Assembly (NCBI RefSeq): GCF_028554725.1
Contig: NC_071671.1
Span: forward strand, 64,529,001 to 64,593,000
Direction of reading: 5' to 3'
Length of the DNA: 64,000 nt
Source of the DNA: Zeugodacus cucurbitae
Taxonomy: Eukaryota > Arthropoda > Insecta > Diptera > Tephritidae
Position numbers and translations under genes: made by a program. The notes below the pieces were generated by a model that worked only from the letters and a program-made list of their open reading frames with translations, was not told where the DNA came from and made no database searches. The first letter of the stretch is position 1; the number at the start of each line of letters is the position of its first letter. Shown one piece after another: positions 53,473 through 64,000 of the stretch.

Positions 53473-54734
53473 TTACACATTATCAGCATCTTGATTGCTA
53501 TTTTGTTGCAACCAATTATTCAAGGTGGAACTTAAATTACTTCTTGGTGCAGGTTTAGCGGCAGACGCCTGTGGCCCACTGCTCAAGAGGCCTAAAGTGG
53601 GTGTGCGGCGTGGAGCAGAAATCAGCTGTATATCATTTACGCTAGCAACCGGTGCATTGGGGGCGCTTGTCGGTGGTGGTATTGTTGGTGGTGGACCATT
53701 TTCCAAGCAGAAGTTGAGCGCTGTGTAGATTTGTCCAGTGCGTTCGATATACTCACGTTCGCTAGCATTTGAGCAGCGATAGGAATCGATGTCAATAAGA
53801 TTAATACGTTGACGTAAGGTCGCTACTATATCCGAGGCATTATTGGAGACAGTATAAATGGTGGACACTGTGTTTGAGGACTGCAAGAGATTTAATCAAG
53901 ATAATGAAAATGTATATGAATAATTAAAAATAATTTCTTTTGCCACCTACCATATAGCCGAAACAGTCGAGTGCCGATAAATCGTCGACATTTGAATCAC
54001 ACGATTGCACATAACCACAAATACCGCCGGCCACAGTAGAGATGTCCTTGTTGCGCGAGTTCGCCTCCGCCAAAATGCCATTACGTCCATCTTCTGCCGC
54101 CTTCACGCATTTCTCATATGCTATGGCCCACTGATTGGACGCTTCATTGAGGAGTGGCACATAAATGCTGAAACATTGCATGGATGATGGTGTGGTGGCA
54201 CGTCCTTGATGGTTGAGCAGGAAGTTGCCCAAAGAGGTGTCAGCACGAGCCGAAATGTGGCGGGGGAGCGCGCACTGTCCATTAAGAATATTTATTACAA
54301 AAGTATTATTAAAAAAATATTTGAAGAAAAAAGTAAAAAAAAATATTTGAAAAAATAGTTAAAAAAGAAATTAAAAAATATTTAAAAATATAAAAAACAT
54401 TATTTTTAAAAAATGTTTGAAGAAAAAAGTAAAAAAAAATTGTTTACCAAACATTTTTTTTTTGAGAAATACTTTATAAAAGATTTAAATGAAATAATTT
54501 TTTGTTTCTACATTTTTAAAAAAAAAAAAAACTTTTTTAAACAAAATATGGAAATTAAAAAAAAAAGTTTATTTGTCAACATTTTTTTTCTAAAAAATAA
54601 TTTTACTTTGTATTAATAATTATTATTTTCTTTAAGTATTTTTATTTAAAAAAAATTTATATATTTTCACAATCACTAACCTCCGCCACAAGGATTGCGC
54701 TCAGCATGCATAAAACGATTTTCAACATTTTCAT
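53473..54734 (-). CDS. DUF725-type secreted protein E with Pro-rich tail, 261 aa
   Basis: Three exons on the minus strand, all phase 0: 54,734-54,681 (18 codons, donor GTTAGT), 54,274-53,951 (108 codons, donor GTAGGT) and 53,880-53,473 (135 codons plus stop, acceptor CTTGCAG). Introns are 406 and 70 nt. Exon 1 is only the hydrophobic leader MKMLKIVLCMLSAILVAE, completed by CALPRHISA of exon 2, which puts the likely cleavage near ECA/LPR. The grid is CFSIYVP-x-C, ICGYVQSC, LDCFGY, then RC-x21-C, with spacings 21, 29, 5, 11 and 21. The tail of about 70 residues is rich in Pro, Ser and Ala (GPPPTIPPPTSAPNAP). The small leader exon of exactly 18 codons is shared with genes F and G. Function unknown. 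Confidence 0.88.
54275..54680. other. Intron 1 of gene E, A/T homopolymer-rich
   Basis: Runs of A and T with repeated AAAATATTT words. The plus-strand frame at 54,413-54,616 lies wholly inside this intron and encodes a Lys/Phe-only-like sequence, so it is not a gene. Confidence 0.7.
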
Positions 54735-54829
54735 ATTTCTATTTTATTTTATTCCTGTATCCTCGCAATATCCTTTTCACTCGCTCGATTAATTTGATTT
54801 TTGCTATACCGTAAGCTGTTGTGCGTTTG

Positions 54830-54864
54830 ACTGAATTCGCAGTGTCGCACACTGATTTTATATA
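54830..54864 (-). promoter_or_regulatory. Core promoter of gene E
   Basis: TATATAAAA begins at 54,864 on the minus strand and a canonical TCAGT initiator has its A at 54,832, 32 bp downstream. The 5' UTR would be about 98 nt. Confidence 0.65.
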
Positions 54865-54899
54865 AACATTTGCCAGCAACGCTTTGTAGGCCTCTTAAG

Positions 54900-57428
54900 A
54901 GTTCCTTATCACGATTGTGAAGTGCGGTGCGTCAACACATAATTACGAACATATGCATGGCAAGTAGATACGATATTCAGATGCCCTCATATGTAAGTTT
55001 CTATTAGCATTTGATAAACATACACACATCACTTGGATGCTCACCGTTATGAGTACATGGGAAAGTATTTGCTTAGTTTTGATTTGCGTATTTCGAGTAG
55101 CTTTCCTCATATATGTATGTATATACCATATACTTTATGATCGCATTTATATCGTAGACTATAAACATTGTGTTGAACATAAAAAGTGTAATCACAGCGA
55201 ATATATCAACATATATCTGTTTACAATTTCCTTCATTGATTTAAAAAAGTGCTGTTTTCTAAGAAGTTTTATCTAAAGCGACTCTCTAGCGCAAACATTG
55301 CGATTTATGGGAGTGGTTGTTGCACCCTGTGGGAAAGTTCAAAAGCTAATAGCGGCACTAATTTTAAATATTTTCTTTAAATCATATTGGAATAAGTAAT
55401 GAAGTAAGTACAGTACAAAATACTTCTAGAGACATTGTGGAAAGAGGAGGAAGAAACTTTGAAATGAACGGAAAGCTTTTAAAAGCTTAAGAACTGTTGA
55501 GAAGTAGAATATTTGGTCTATTAAGTTGCTTATTAAAGACGAGTATGTTATTAATAACTATTAACAATATTATATTTTATTATATTTTTTGGGAAACTAT
55601 AAATTTTAATTACAAAAGCTCTATCTAATATCACAGAAATATCTCAGAAGACCCTCACATATGTGAAACGAAAGCACAAAGAGTTTTTAAAGAGCTTAAA
55701 TATATTTAAATGAAACTTGTACTGAGAAAGTTTAGAAAATAATTATACTCGTACCAAAAGATTAAAAGCTCTAATAATACTCAGAATTTTTTTAAATGCG
55801 AAATCTTCATCATTTTAAATATTAAAATTATACAAAACGATCGCTTTAAAGTGATTATATACAAAATTAAGCTTTCACGAGGACTGCAGCATCTTTGAGA
55901 TTTTTTAAAAAGCTTTTGGAGCTTTCATTAATAAAGTGAAATGCGTCTACATTTTTCGAACAATATTTTAGCTAAAGCGCATAAATGCCTCATATGCTTC
56001 AAATTTTTCCTAGAGGTTACTAACGTCCATATGGAAAATAACATAGACTTGTTTAAAGAAAGTTTATGATTCAAGCTTTTATTGTATTTAATTAAGATTT
56101 TGGCCTTCGTAACAAAATAATTGTCTACATGTTTGAGACCGTATGGCAAAATAATATGTACTCTTAAAATGTTACTTGATTTACTTGTTGATCACAAAAA
56201 AGTGAACTTGACTCTCACTTAAAGCAGAGCATTTTGTTTGTCATAAATAAATAAAAGCCAAAATGTCCTAAAGGTGATTTGTAATTGAAGGCAAGTACTT
56301 TCATAACATTCGGTAAATGTAATCGTATATCATCCATTAAGTAATGAATATATTTACACGAGAGTACATACTTCTTAAAACCCCCTAAGCATAAGAAACA
56401 TCACATATATTGAAAGGATGTTAATTACTCCAATAGTTAAATAACTCAAGTAACGTATTCTACTTGCTTCATTAACAATTCGTCTACTTTATTTCGAGTG
56501 TCACAATGACTTTATCAATTTGAAAGCAAATCAGTATTTGTCTAAAAATACACACAAGGTGTTAAGTACTCAAATTTCCAGGAACTACTCATAAAAATCT
56601 TTATGAATATGCGCTAAATTTAATTTAGATAAGTGGCAAACACTTCTATTAAGTTTAAATTAAGTTAGCTTTGCCCAAGTGTGTGATGATTTTATCATTG
56701 ACAACCACTTAATTTTCTATTATTGTATTTTACTTGCATTCTTTGTTTTTTTTTGTTTGCAATTTTGTTTGGGGGTTTTTGCACTTCCTGTCCTAATATA
56801 AGTGACTCAAGGGAAGTAAATAACTCAAGTTGTTTTCCTATCAATATGTGTTGTTAGAAGTTAAATTTACTCTGATTACTTGATTATTTGCAGATAAGTT
56901 TTTAGCACATTATTGGGTAAGCAATTCTCCTTTTGCTCTTATCAGTATATAAATGAAACGAAAAGATATTGCATTGCATGAGTTATCAGTAATGTAGAAA
57001 GTGCTGATTTAATTACAGTCAGCAGTTTGAAACAGGTGCTGGGTATTCACGTGCACTCGCTTAGTTGCAATATAGTTACAATTTAGGTTTTTTTTTGCTT
57101 TGGTTAGATTTTGAGAGCAAAAAGAATTCTCACTTCAAATGTGTTTGGAAAAATTTTTGTTTTGTAAGATAATGTTTCAGACAACATTCGTAAAAAAATT
57201 GTTAGATGCTGCTGAATTGATGGTATTATTTACTGTATACCAATTATAGTCCGACGGCATAGCGCCGAACTTTGAATTAGTGATTGGCGTGCTGATGAAT
57301 CAATTTTATTTGTGAATTCTCCTCAAGATAATCTTGAGGTTTATGCTTTTAGGATTCAGAATTACACTTGTACTACCGCAAAATCCTATTGTAATGCAAT
57401 TACATAGAATTTGAACTTAAAATGTGAC
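54900..57428. other. AT-rich spacer between genes E and F
   Basis: No supported gene. Frames at 55,037-55,276 and 55,928-56,149 are short, AT-driven and lack recognisable features. Confidence 0.5.
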
Positions 57429-57521
57429 ATCATGTGATATGATATCATATGATGTGAAATCATGCGATGTTATATCACATGATATCAAGTCATGTGATGT
57501 GCTATATTGTGATCATATGAT
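57429..57521. repeat. 15-bp minisatellite of near-palindromic units
   Basis: Six units start at 57,429, 57,444, 57,459, 57,474, 57,489 and 57,504. Each begins with a 10-mer of the form ATCATRTGAT or a close variant (ATCATGCGAT, ATCACATGAT, GTCATGTGAT, ATATTGTGAT), which is nearly its own reverse complement. A further ATCATATGAT at 57,512 is out of register. It could be a cluster of dimeric protein-binding sites or simply a minisatellite. Confidence 0.75.
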
Positions 57522-58316
57522 GCCCAAAATTTGATGTTAATCTTTCTGTTGTGATATGCATCTCGAATATATTCATATTCTATGATGTTACAATCGCTTA
57601 AGATATATTAAACATTAATTAGTTTGTTATCTACCATGTACATAATGGCTTCACTATGACTTATATGCATTTAATTGTATACCAAATTTTAGAACTAGTG
57701 TTTATGACAGTAGCCAATGAAGAGAACAATCTAATTACTTTTCCGAAACCGGATGTATGAATTCAGTGCTGAGTTGTTTGTTAACAATTGGTTACATGTC
57801 CCAACAAAACAGTTAAACAGTTTTAATTTAAAATAGCTTAGTCAGTGAGTGTTTATACTAGAAAACAAATGTGAACTAATCACAAATTAATTAAAATTGC
57901 ATAGTTTTAGGCGTAAAACAATGTATCGACAACTGTTGAAAAAAGTCAAAGCGTTTTTTCACTTACAGTTAACTCAATGGCGCCATGGCTCTATACTTAT
58001 ATGTGACTGTTTTAGAGCCTAAAAGTCTCAATAGAATATATGTGGCGTTAAGATGGACTATGTGTGTATGTGTATAGGGTGATACGTATACAAAGTCATA
58101 CCATTTAAAAATTTTACTCATCATGTCGATATACCAAGTTCATAGCTTAAGCTGTGCTATTTGAATTGTTTTTTTTGATTATGATCACCTTTTGCACCTA
58201 GAAAACATTACCAATTATGAAGTAGAAAAAGAGGATACTAAACAATACATTTTGAATATTCTTGTACCCAATTTTTATTTTGTAACTAAAACAGTTTTGC
58301 CAGAAACAATATTGAC
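57522..58316. other. Spacer downstream of gene F
   Basis: It contains the minus-strand AATAAA for gene F (58,279-58,274). No other feature was seen. Confidence 0.5.
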
Positions 58317-59050
58317 TCAATTAATGGCAATAGTGCTAGCAGACGGTAAGCCATTGATGAAGCACTCATTCATTTCTCTATAGGTCTCGGAGGTCTTCTC
58401 AGTGTAGGTGCTTTGAGCGGTGTTGGTGCAGATATTCTCGGTGTCCTTGATTTGTTGCAAACCTCCCTCAAGAGAAATGGCTGCGTTCGAAGCATCGGTC
58501 GACAAATTATAGATTTCATTGATATCCGCTGAGGCCTAGTTATGAGAAAATTGTTCAAGTTAATACAAAAAATAGTTTTAATATTTAAACACTCTTACGG
58601 CTGTGGCGTAGCAGTTGAAGAAGTCCAAATTATCGGTGTCACTGTGGCAGGAGGTGAAATCACTGCAAATCGCGGAGGTTTCCTTCATGAAAGTTGCACG
58701 ATTCAGAGCTGCCTCGGCGGAGAGATTGGCTGACGCTTGTGTGGCCACGTTGACACATTGCTCATACTCCACAGAGAAGTTGGTAGAAATTTCATTTAAG
58801 ATCGGCATGAAATGGTTGAAGCATTCGGTGGTGATTTCAGGATCACCGGAAGAACCCAACAAATTGGATTGTGCCAACAAGTTCAGTATACCATTGTCAG
58901 CATGAGCCTTGACAACTGATGATCTCGGTGCAGCCTGTTTATGTAGAAATGTTTTAGTAATTTAAGTACTTACAGTCTCTTCGAGATTTAACTCACCAAT
59001 GTGACACCAATAAGAGCTAAAGAAAGGATTGTAATAGCGCTGGCTTGCAT
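58317..59050 (-). CDS. DUF725-type secreted protein F, 202 aa
   Basis: Three exons on the minus strand, phase 0: 59,050-58,997 (18 codons, donor GTGAGT), 58,934-58,599 (112 codons, donor GTAAGA) and 58,535-58,317 (72 codons plus TGA, acceptor AACTAG). Introns are 62 and 63 nt. Leader MQASAITILSLALIGVTL; cleavage is probable soon after the exon junction. The grid is CFNHFMP-x-C, ICSDFTSC, LDFFNC, then IC-x21-C with spacings 21, 29, 5, 11 and 21. There is no mucin tail; it ends ASTIAIN. It is the mirror-image partner of gene G, with identical exon lengths and near-identical blocks such as LLAQSNLLGSS. The C-terminus is almost the same as the fragment at the right window edge. Function unknown. 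Confidence 0.93.
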
Positions 59051-61132
59051 TTTGCGAAGTCTTTCACTTTTCGAGTAGTTTAGTACGAATGAGTAGGTCA
59101 AGTTTGGAGTTTGCCTTTTATACTAATTTTCATCAAATGCAGCATTAAGTGTTTGTAAGTTTGTTGATAATTTGCAAATGCCTGCCACGCGTGAAATTGA
59201 TTGAGCAGCTTTTTTGTTGATTCTCTATCTATTAAGCTTTTAAGAAAATATTTGTCACCAGCGACAACTTCGTTGGAAATTAAAACGGAAAGCTAAGTTG
59301 CGTACCATATTTATGAGTCATGAATTCAACACAATTTTTATATTTTACTTTCAATATTTTGAGTTTGAATTCGATGTTATGGCTGAAGGTCATTCTGACT
59401 TTAAAACATAAAAACTTTATTTTGTACAATTAATTCTATTTTGGAGTGTCAAAAATATGTGAACTCTCTGATCCCTGGACCTAGGTAGAAACCATAAAGC
59501 AATATTGAGATCTTATACCAGATATTACTACTGTATATAACAACATTTTCCGTAACCATTTTTATGTTCTCGCAATATACCGAACAGAGTTTTGTCTACC
59601 TAACGTTTATTTGTAAATTCTAAATTAGATATAGAGTCATATATATCAAACTTGAGTAAATAATAGGATATCTCTATAGAACTTGGTTTATTCATACATA
59701 TGTATCGAGTAACGCTGAAACGATTGGTATAAATCATTTTAATTGAAGATAAAAAAGTAAAATGGCATACGAGATTTCAGTAGGGATGGTCATACGTGTT
59801 TTAAATTTTTGTTTTAAGTGGTCGTGAGCACCTTTCTATTAATTGTATATCAACTAAACTAATTTCCCTTCATTGACTCGTCTTATGTTGTGAAATTGGT
59901 TGAAATCGGCTAATATCACGCCCAATCCTCACAAGATGATTTGATTAAAAACTACTGAAAGTACTTTAACTCGATAAAGATGCATAGTAGTGTTGACTCC
60001 GAAGATCTGTATGTAAATCAATATAAAAAATTGAGTGGATCTGCTCACTTTTGGGTCAAATCACATATCTATATTAACCAGATTTGATGCATAATAGTTC
60101 CTCGATATTCTGATATCATATTTTAATTGGTAAATGGGATCGGTTCATAACTTGATTTGTGTTAGTTAAATTGATTTTTATATACAAATATAAATATGTT
60201 AGACATGAAACGAAATGCAATAAGGAAATTAAGAGTATAAATAGTAGGCTTCTTGTATAAATATAGTACATGACTCGGAAAGGAGCTCGACTTTAGCCTG
60301 TTTTTCAAGATACCATTAGATCCATTTATTTGCAGAAAAAGTTGGAGAAATTAAATAATTTCCTCGGACAAAAATTGAATGGATACTTTGCCACTTAACT
60401 GATCGTGCGTTATTTGCAATTCTCGGAAAAAGCTAAGCTGCTCACTTTAGTAAAGATAAATTAATAGTGGTACACAGTCACACACAGACACAGCACCGTT
60501 TAAAAAGTACCGAATTCTTGGAAAAATATCAGGCAGCAAAATGGAATTTGAAAATGTCTATTACATATATATTTATATAAGCATTAAATCTGTTAAAAAT
60601 GTTACTAGATAATATATACTTTTACAACAAAATCTATATAAATTGATATTTATTAAAAGTTAAATGTTATTTTATTCATAATTTTAGTGGTAAATTTTAT
60701 GTTTATATATCTAGACATATTTAGAGAGTTGATTGACTTATATATATTAACAATAGTTATTCCACTTAGCGGCCCTGGACGCTGAAGGTTTCCAGTCTGG
60801 TAAGATCACTCTTTTACATAGTTTTTAAATTAGACTTCAGACGTTCTAGGTTCTCATTTTGTACAAGCGATTGCCTAAGTCCTGCATATGCAAAGGTGCA
60901 AAAGTAACGCTAAGCGGATGTCAATACAATCGGTACAAATGGAAAGCATAAGTGAGTCACTCACACCTGACGCACTGCTTAGCGTGTGGGAAAGTCTTTA
61001 AGAACATCACACATTAATAGCAGCATTAACTGATAAACAAAGCAAAAACCGCTCAATCAAAATTGTATGAAAGGTAAATAGCAAACTATACAAACTTACA
61101 ATGGTACTATGCAGAATATATGCAGATAATTG
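59051..61132. other. Shared 5' region of divergent genes F and G
   Basis: About 2.1 kb between the two starts, with the F promoter at its left end and the G promoter at its right end. The middle is AT-rich with no coding frame. I could not see a clear inverted copy of one promoter flank in the other beyond the core elements. Confidence 0.5.
59087..59123 (-). promoter_or_regulatory. Core promoter of gene F
   Basis: TATAAAAGG begins at 59,123 on the minus strand and TCATTC, which fits the insect initiator TCAKTY, has its A at 59,090, 33 bp downstream. The 5' UTR is about 40 nt. Confidence 0.7.
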
Positions 61133-61169
61133 TATAAAAGAGCAGTCGCGTAGTTTCCAAAAATCATTC
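61133..61169 (+). promoter_or_regulatory. Core promoter of gene G
   Basis: TATAAAAG at 61,133 and TCATTC with its A at 61,166, 33 bp downstream: the same words and spacing as gene F. The 5' UTR is about 40 nt. Confidence 0.7.
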
Positions 61170-61205
61170 GCTTACAAGTAAACTTAAAGTAAAGGACGCA
61201 ACAAA

Positions 61206-61956
61206 ATGCAGACTGCAACTTTCACAATATTGTCTTTGGCCCTCATAGGCGCCGCAGTGGTAAGATCAAATATAAGTAAACTTCTCTTTTACCTCAAAAA
61301 ATGTATAAAATACTTTAAACACTCTTCTTACTTACCAGGCTGTACCGGTGACATCCGTTGCCAAGGCCCGTGCTGACAATAGTATACTCAACTTGTTGGC
61401 ACAATCCAATTTGTTGGGTTCTTCCGCTGATCCTGAAATCACCACCGAGTGCTTCAACCATTTCATGCCGATCTTAAATCAAATTTCGACCAACTTTTCC
61501 GTGCAATATGAGCAATGTGTCACCGTGGCCTCACAGGCAGTGGGCAATCTATCCGCCAAGGCAGCACAGAAACGTGTAGCTTTCGTGGACGAAACCTCCG
61601 CGTTTTGTAGTGCTTTCACTTCTTGCCACAGTGATACCGATAACTTGGACTTCTTCAACTGTTATGCAGTAGCAGTAAGTGTTTATGAAGGAAATGATTT
61701 ATTTTTGTACTAATCCGAATAACTTTATCTCAACTAGGCCTCAACTGATATCAATGAAATCTACAATTTGTCGACCGATGCTTCGAATGCAGCTATTTCA
61801 CTTAAGGGAGGATTGCAACAAATCAAGGACACCGAAGACGTATGCACCAATACCGCTCAAAGCACATTCACGGAGCAGACCTCTGAGACCTATAGGCAAT
61901 TGAATGAGTGCTTCGTCAATGGCTTGTCAGTCGCTACAACTGTTTCTTCTGCTTAA
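61206..61956 (+). CDS. DUF725-type secreted protein G, 202 aa
   Basis: Exons 61,206-61,259 (18 codons, donor GTAAGA), 61,339-61,674 (112 codons, donor GTAAGT) and 61,738-61,956 (72 codons plus TAA, acceptor AACTAG); introns of 79 and 63 nt; all phase 0. Leader MQTATFTILSLALIGAAV. The grid CFNHFMP-x-C, FCSAFTSC, LDFFNC, VC-x21-C has the family spacings. It differs from gene F mainly in scattered substitutions and in the last ten residues (VATTVSSA instead of ASTIAIN). AATAAA at 61,976. F and G look like a recent inverted duplication. Function unknown. Confidence 0.94.
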
Positions 61957-63978
61957 GCTTAAGATAGCAAGCCATAATAAAAATATAAGTTGCCGATGAA
62001 TGTTTTAATTAATCGTAATAATAATCAATTTCAATATTAAAAAATATTCAAAAATTAAATATTTTCTTTTAATTTCATTGCATATAAAATTAGTATAAGC
62101 ATTTTTCAATGAGATGCTTCTTCGTTTGTAGCCTATACTGAATGTTCACTCTATGTTTAACATCGAACTTTTACTGATATGCAATAGTAGGGTGCAATAG
62201 TAATAGGGTATGGTCCCAGGTGTTGAAGGATGGAGTCAGATTTAATCCATTTGACTAAAACAGCGACACACGATTACATCAGTGATGCTCTTCGTTTTCC
62301 GAAACATCTCGTAAATAACTGTTTTGATCTAAACAAACCCTTCAGTTTTATGTACTATCCGAATCCTTTGACAACTTTGGGTAAAACTTGTCTTAATATA
62401 TTTATATACTTCTCGAGTTCTTTAAGACAAATGAATAGCCGAATGCGTACTTTCTTATCTGTTGTTAAACTTATAACTTCATGCTGATATACATACAACT
62501 ATGATTGAGTGTCTTTATATATGTTGTTATCTATGAAGTCAAGACAGGTCTGACGCTTCCAACCATAGAGGATCGTGGGAAAATAGTTGTAGTAAAAACT
62601 GTGTCGTGCTTTTATGAGTCACTTATATTTATTATTAGTTAAAATTAGACTTTCGTTGCATGGGGGCTTTGATTTGGCCATCGATCAATAAGCGTTTGAA
62701 ATACTATATAAACGACAATTCATTAATATTTTGTATACAATTTATGATTCACCTTTACCAAAATATGAGTTTAATTGTAACTGTATCTTCGCAAAGGTGT
62801 TGGTATATTAACGAAATAACAAAAGAAATAATAAAAAAGTAATGGTAAACTGTAGTTCTGACCTTAGTAGAGGTCCTGAGCTAGTAGTACTGTTATTATT
62901 TGACCCTAAATCTATATAAATGATTATGGCACCTGCTGATTGCGAACAAGCGACTGGTATGAATGAATTTTCCTCCTCATCGAATCGATAACTATTCTTT
63001 TTTATATTATATGTTATTGAATTCAACTGGTCAATTCTATTCAATTGTTTAGAATAAAATTAACTACACATTAAATGTCAATTATATTTAATTTAATCTA
63101 TAATTTTTGTTTATAACAGTAATACGTAGTACAATTTAAAGTAAATAAATAATATTGTCAAGTGGCAAAGCTCACGTTCATTTTCAGCACTCGAGTACAA
63201 ATACATACATTTTTGAGTTTGTCATATCTTTTCGGGTGCTTGTCAACATAATACCGTTATCATACATACTTAATTGTGTTTAATTGTACTTGCAATAAAC
63301 TTGTAGGTACATATGTTTGATATCGATTATCAGTGACATCATAGATACCAGTTCCCATGCTATTAATTAGAGGTGATTAGGGAAATAAGGGGCCTAAAAA
63401 TAAAATAAATATTTTGATATAAGAGTCAATTGTTGTTTATATATTTTAATTGTTTAAATTATATATTTTAATTATTCCTCAAAGGATGTCTTTTCAGAGT
63501 TAGTTTAAGATCTCCAAACATTAAAAGTTATTTTAAATAAAATATTTGATAACTAAAGTTTTTTTATAGCAACGCTCCGAAATAATTTGTTCACATAAAA
63601 TTTACACTATATATTTGAAGGTTTCTTTCATCTTTCATTTGCCTTAGTGGCGAGTTCATAGTATAAGTTAAATTCTAGGATGCTTTGAACGACATATATA
63701 ACCGTTAGGATTCTAATGATTCTATGATTCTAATATACAAAGTATTTCACGTAGCACGTCGACCTATATTTAAATGTAGGTAAAGCCGAAGCGCAATCTT
63801 TCATATACAGTTAAAATTTCAATATCAATGTGGCTGTATATTGGGTACATTGCCTAAAAGTATACTAGCAATAAAAGATATTTGACCATAAAACATAAAT
63901 TTTAAATATTCACGCATTTTTATTTGACAACATAAACAGATTTTAACAGTTTGACTAGCCAAATCTTCGCATACTAGC
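61957..63978. other. AT-rich spacer between gene G and the edge copy
   Basis: The gene G poly(A) signal AATAAA is at 61,976-61,981. Frames at 62,230-62,487, 62,660-62,842 and 62,808-63,044 (minus) are short, without recognisable domain or signal peptide, and are not called. Confidence 0.5.
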
Positions 63979-64000
63979 CTAATTAATGGCAATAGTGCTA
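63979..64000 (-). CDS. Last codons of another DUF725-type gene (cut by the window edge)
   Basis: On the minus strand the final 22 bases read as ...STIAIN followed by TAG at 63,981-63,979. The same six residues end gene F, and 20 consecutive bases at this edge are identical to the gene F 3' end (gene F stops with TGA instead). This implies a further paralogue, closer to F than to G, continuing to the right on the minus strand. Only the end is visible. Confidence 0.75.

Noticed and set aside
54413..54616. 67-codon Lys/Phe-rich frame
   Set aside because: Lies inside intron 1 of gene E and comes from A/T homopolymers.

Overview
The window looks like nuclear DNA of a higher (cyclorrhaphan) fly, most likely a tephritid fruit fly. 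The evidence is short GT-AG introns, TATA plus arthropod-type initiator promoters, AT-rich spacers, decayed non-LTR retrotransposons, dispersed repeats of a kind common in Diptera, and a cluster of small secreted proteins of the insect-specific DUF725 type. The species call is inference. No bacterial, viral or CRISPR feature was seen.

Layout. Bases 1-19,795 hold no gene I can support. They contain a 710-bp (TATTTTA)n array, a foldback sequence, a 5'-truncated reverse-transcriptase pseudogene (about 7,018-8,461), a dispersed-repeat fragment, an RNase H remnant (about 12,645-13,120) and a diverged direct duplication (16,168-16,650). Bases 19,911-38,765 form one uninterrupted open frame for a secreted protein of about 6,284 residues. 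It has a signal peptide, a six-cysteine helical head, an RKRR site, an acidic Ser-rich stretch, and then 111 head-to-tail copies of a 51-residue Ser/Thr-rich unit, all exactly 153 bp. Bases 39,225-64,000 hold seven complete DUF725-type genes and the last codons of another at the window edge, on both strands, with a second heptamer array (TATTTTG)n, a dispersed repeat and a second RNase H remnant between them.

I rebuilt the DUF725-type genes by splicing. All join their exons in phase 0 and share one cysteine grid: C-x21-C-x29-C-x5-C-x11-C, then C-x21-C after the intron. Genes 7 and 8 are a mirror-image paralogous pair with identical exon lengths (54, 336 and 219 nt), and the window-edge fragment is another close copy. 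C-terminal tails vary most: none, Pro-rich, Thr/Pro-rich, or seven copies of a 20-residue mucin-like unit. The giant gene's head also uses C-x21-C modules. My main hypothesis is that this locus is a nursery of secreted cysteine-headed proteins that gain and expand mucin-like tails, with the giant protein as the extreme case. The function of the family is unknown to me; an extracellular mucin, glue or gut-lining role is inference from composition only.
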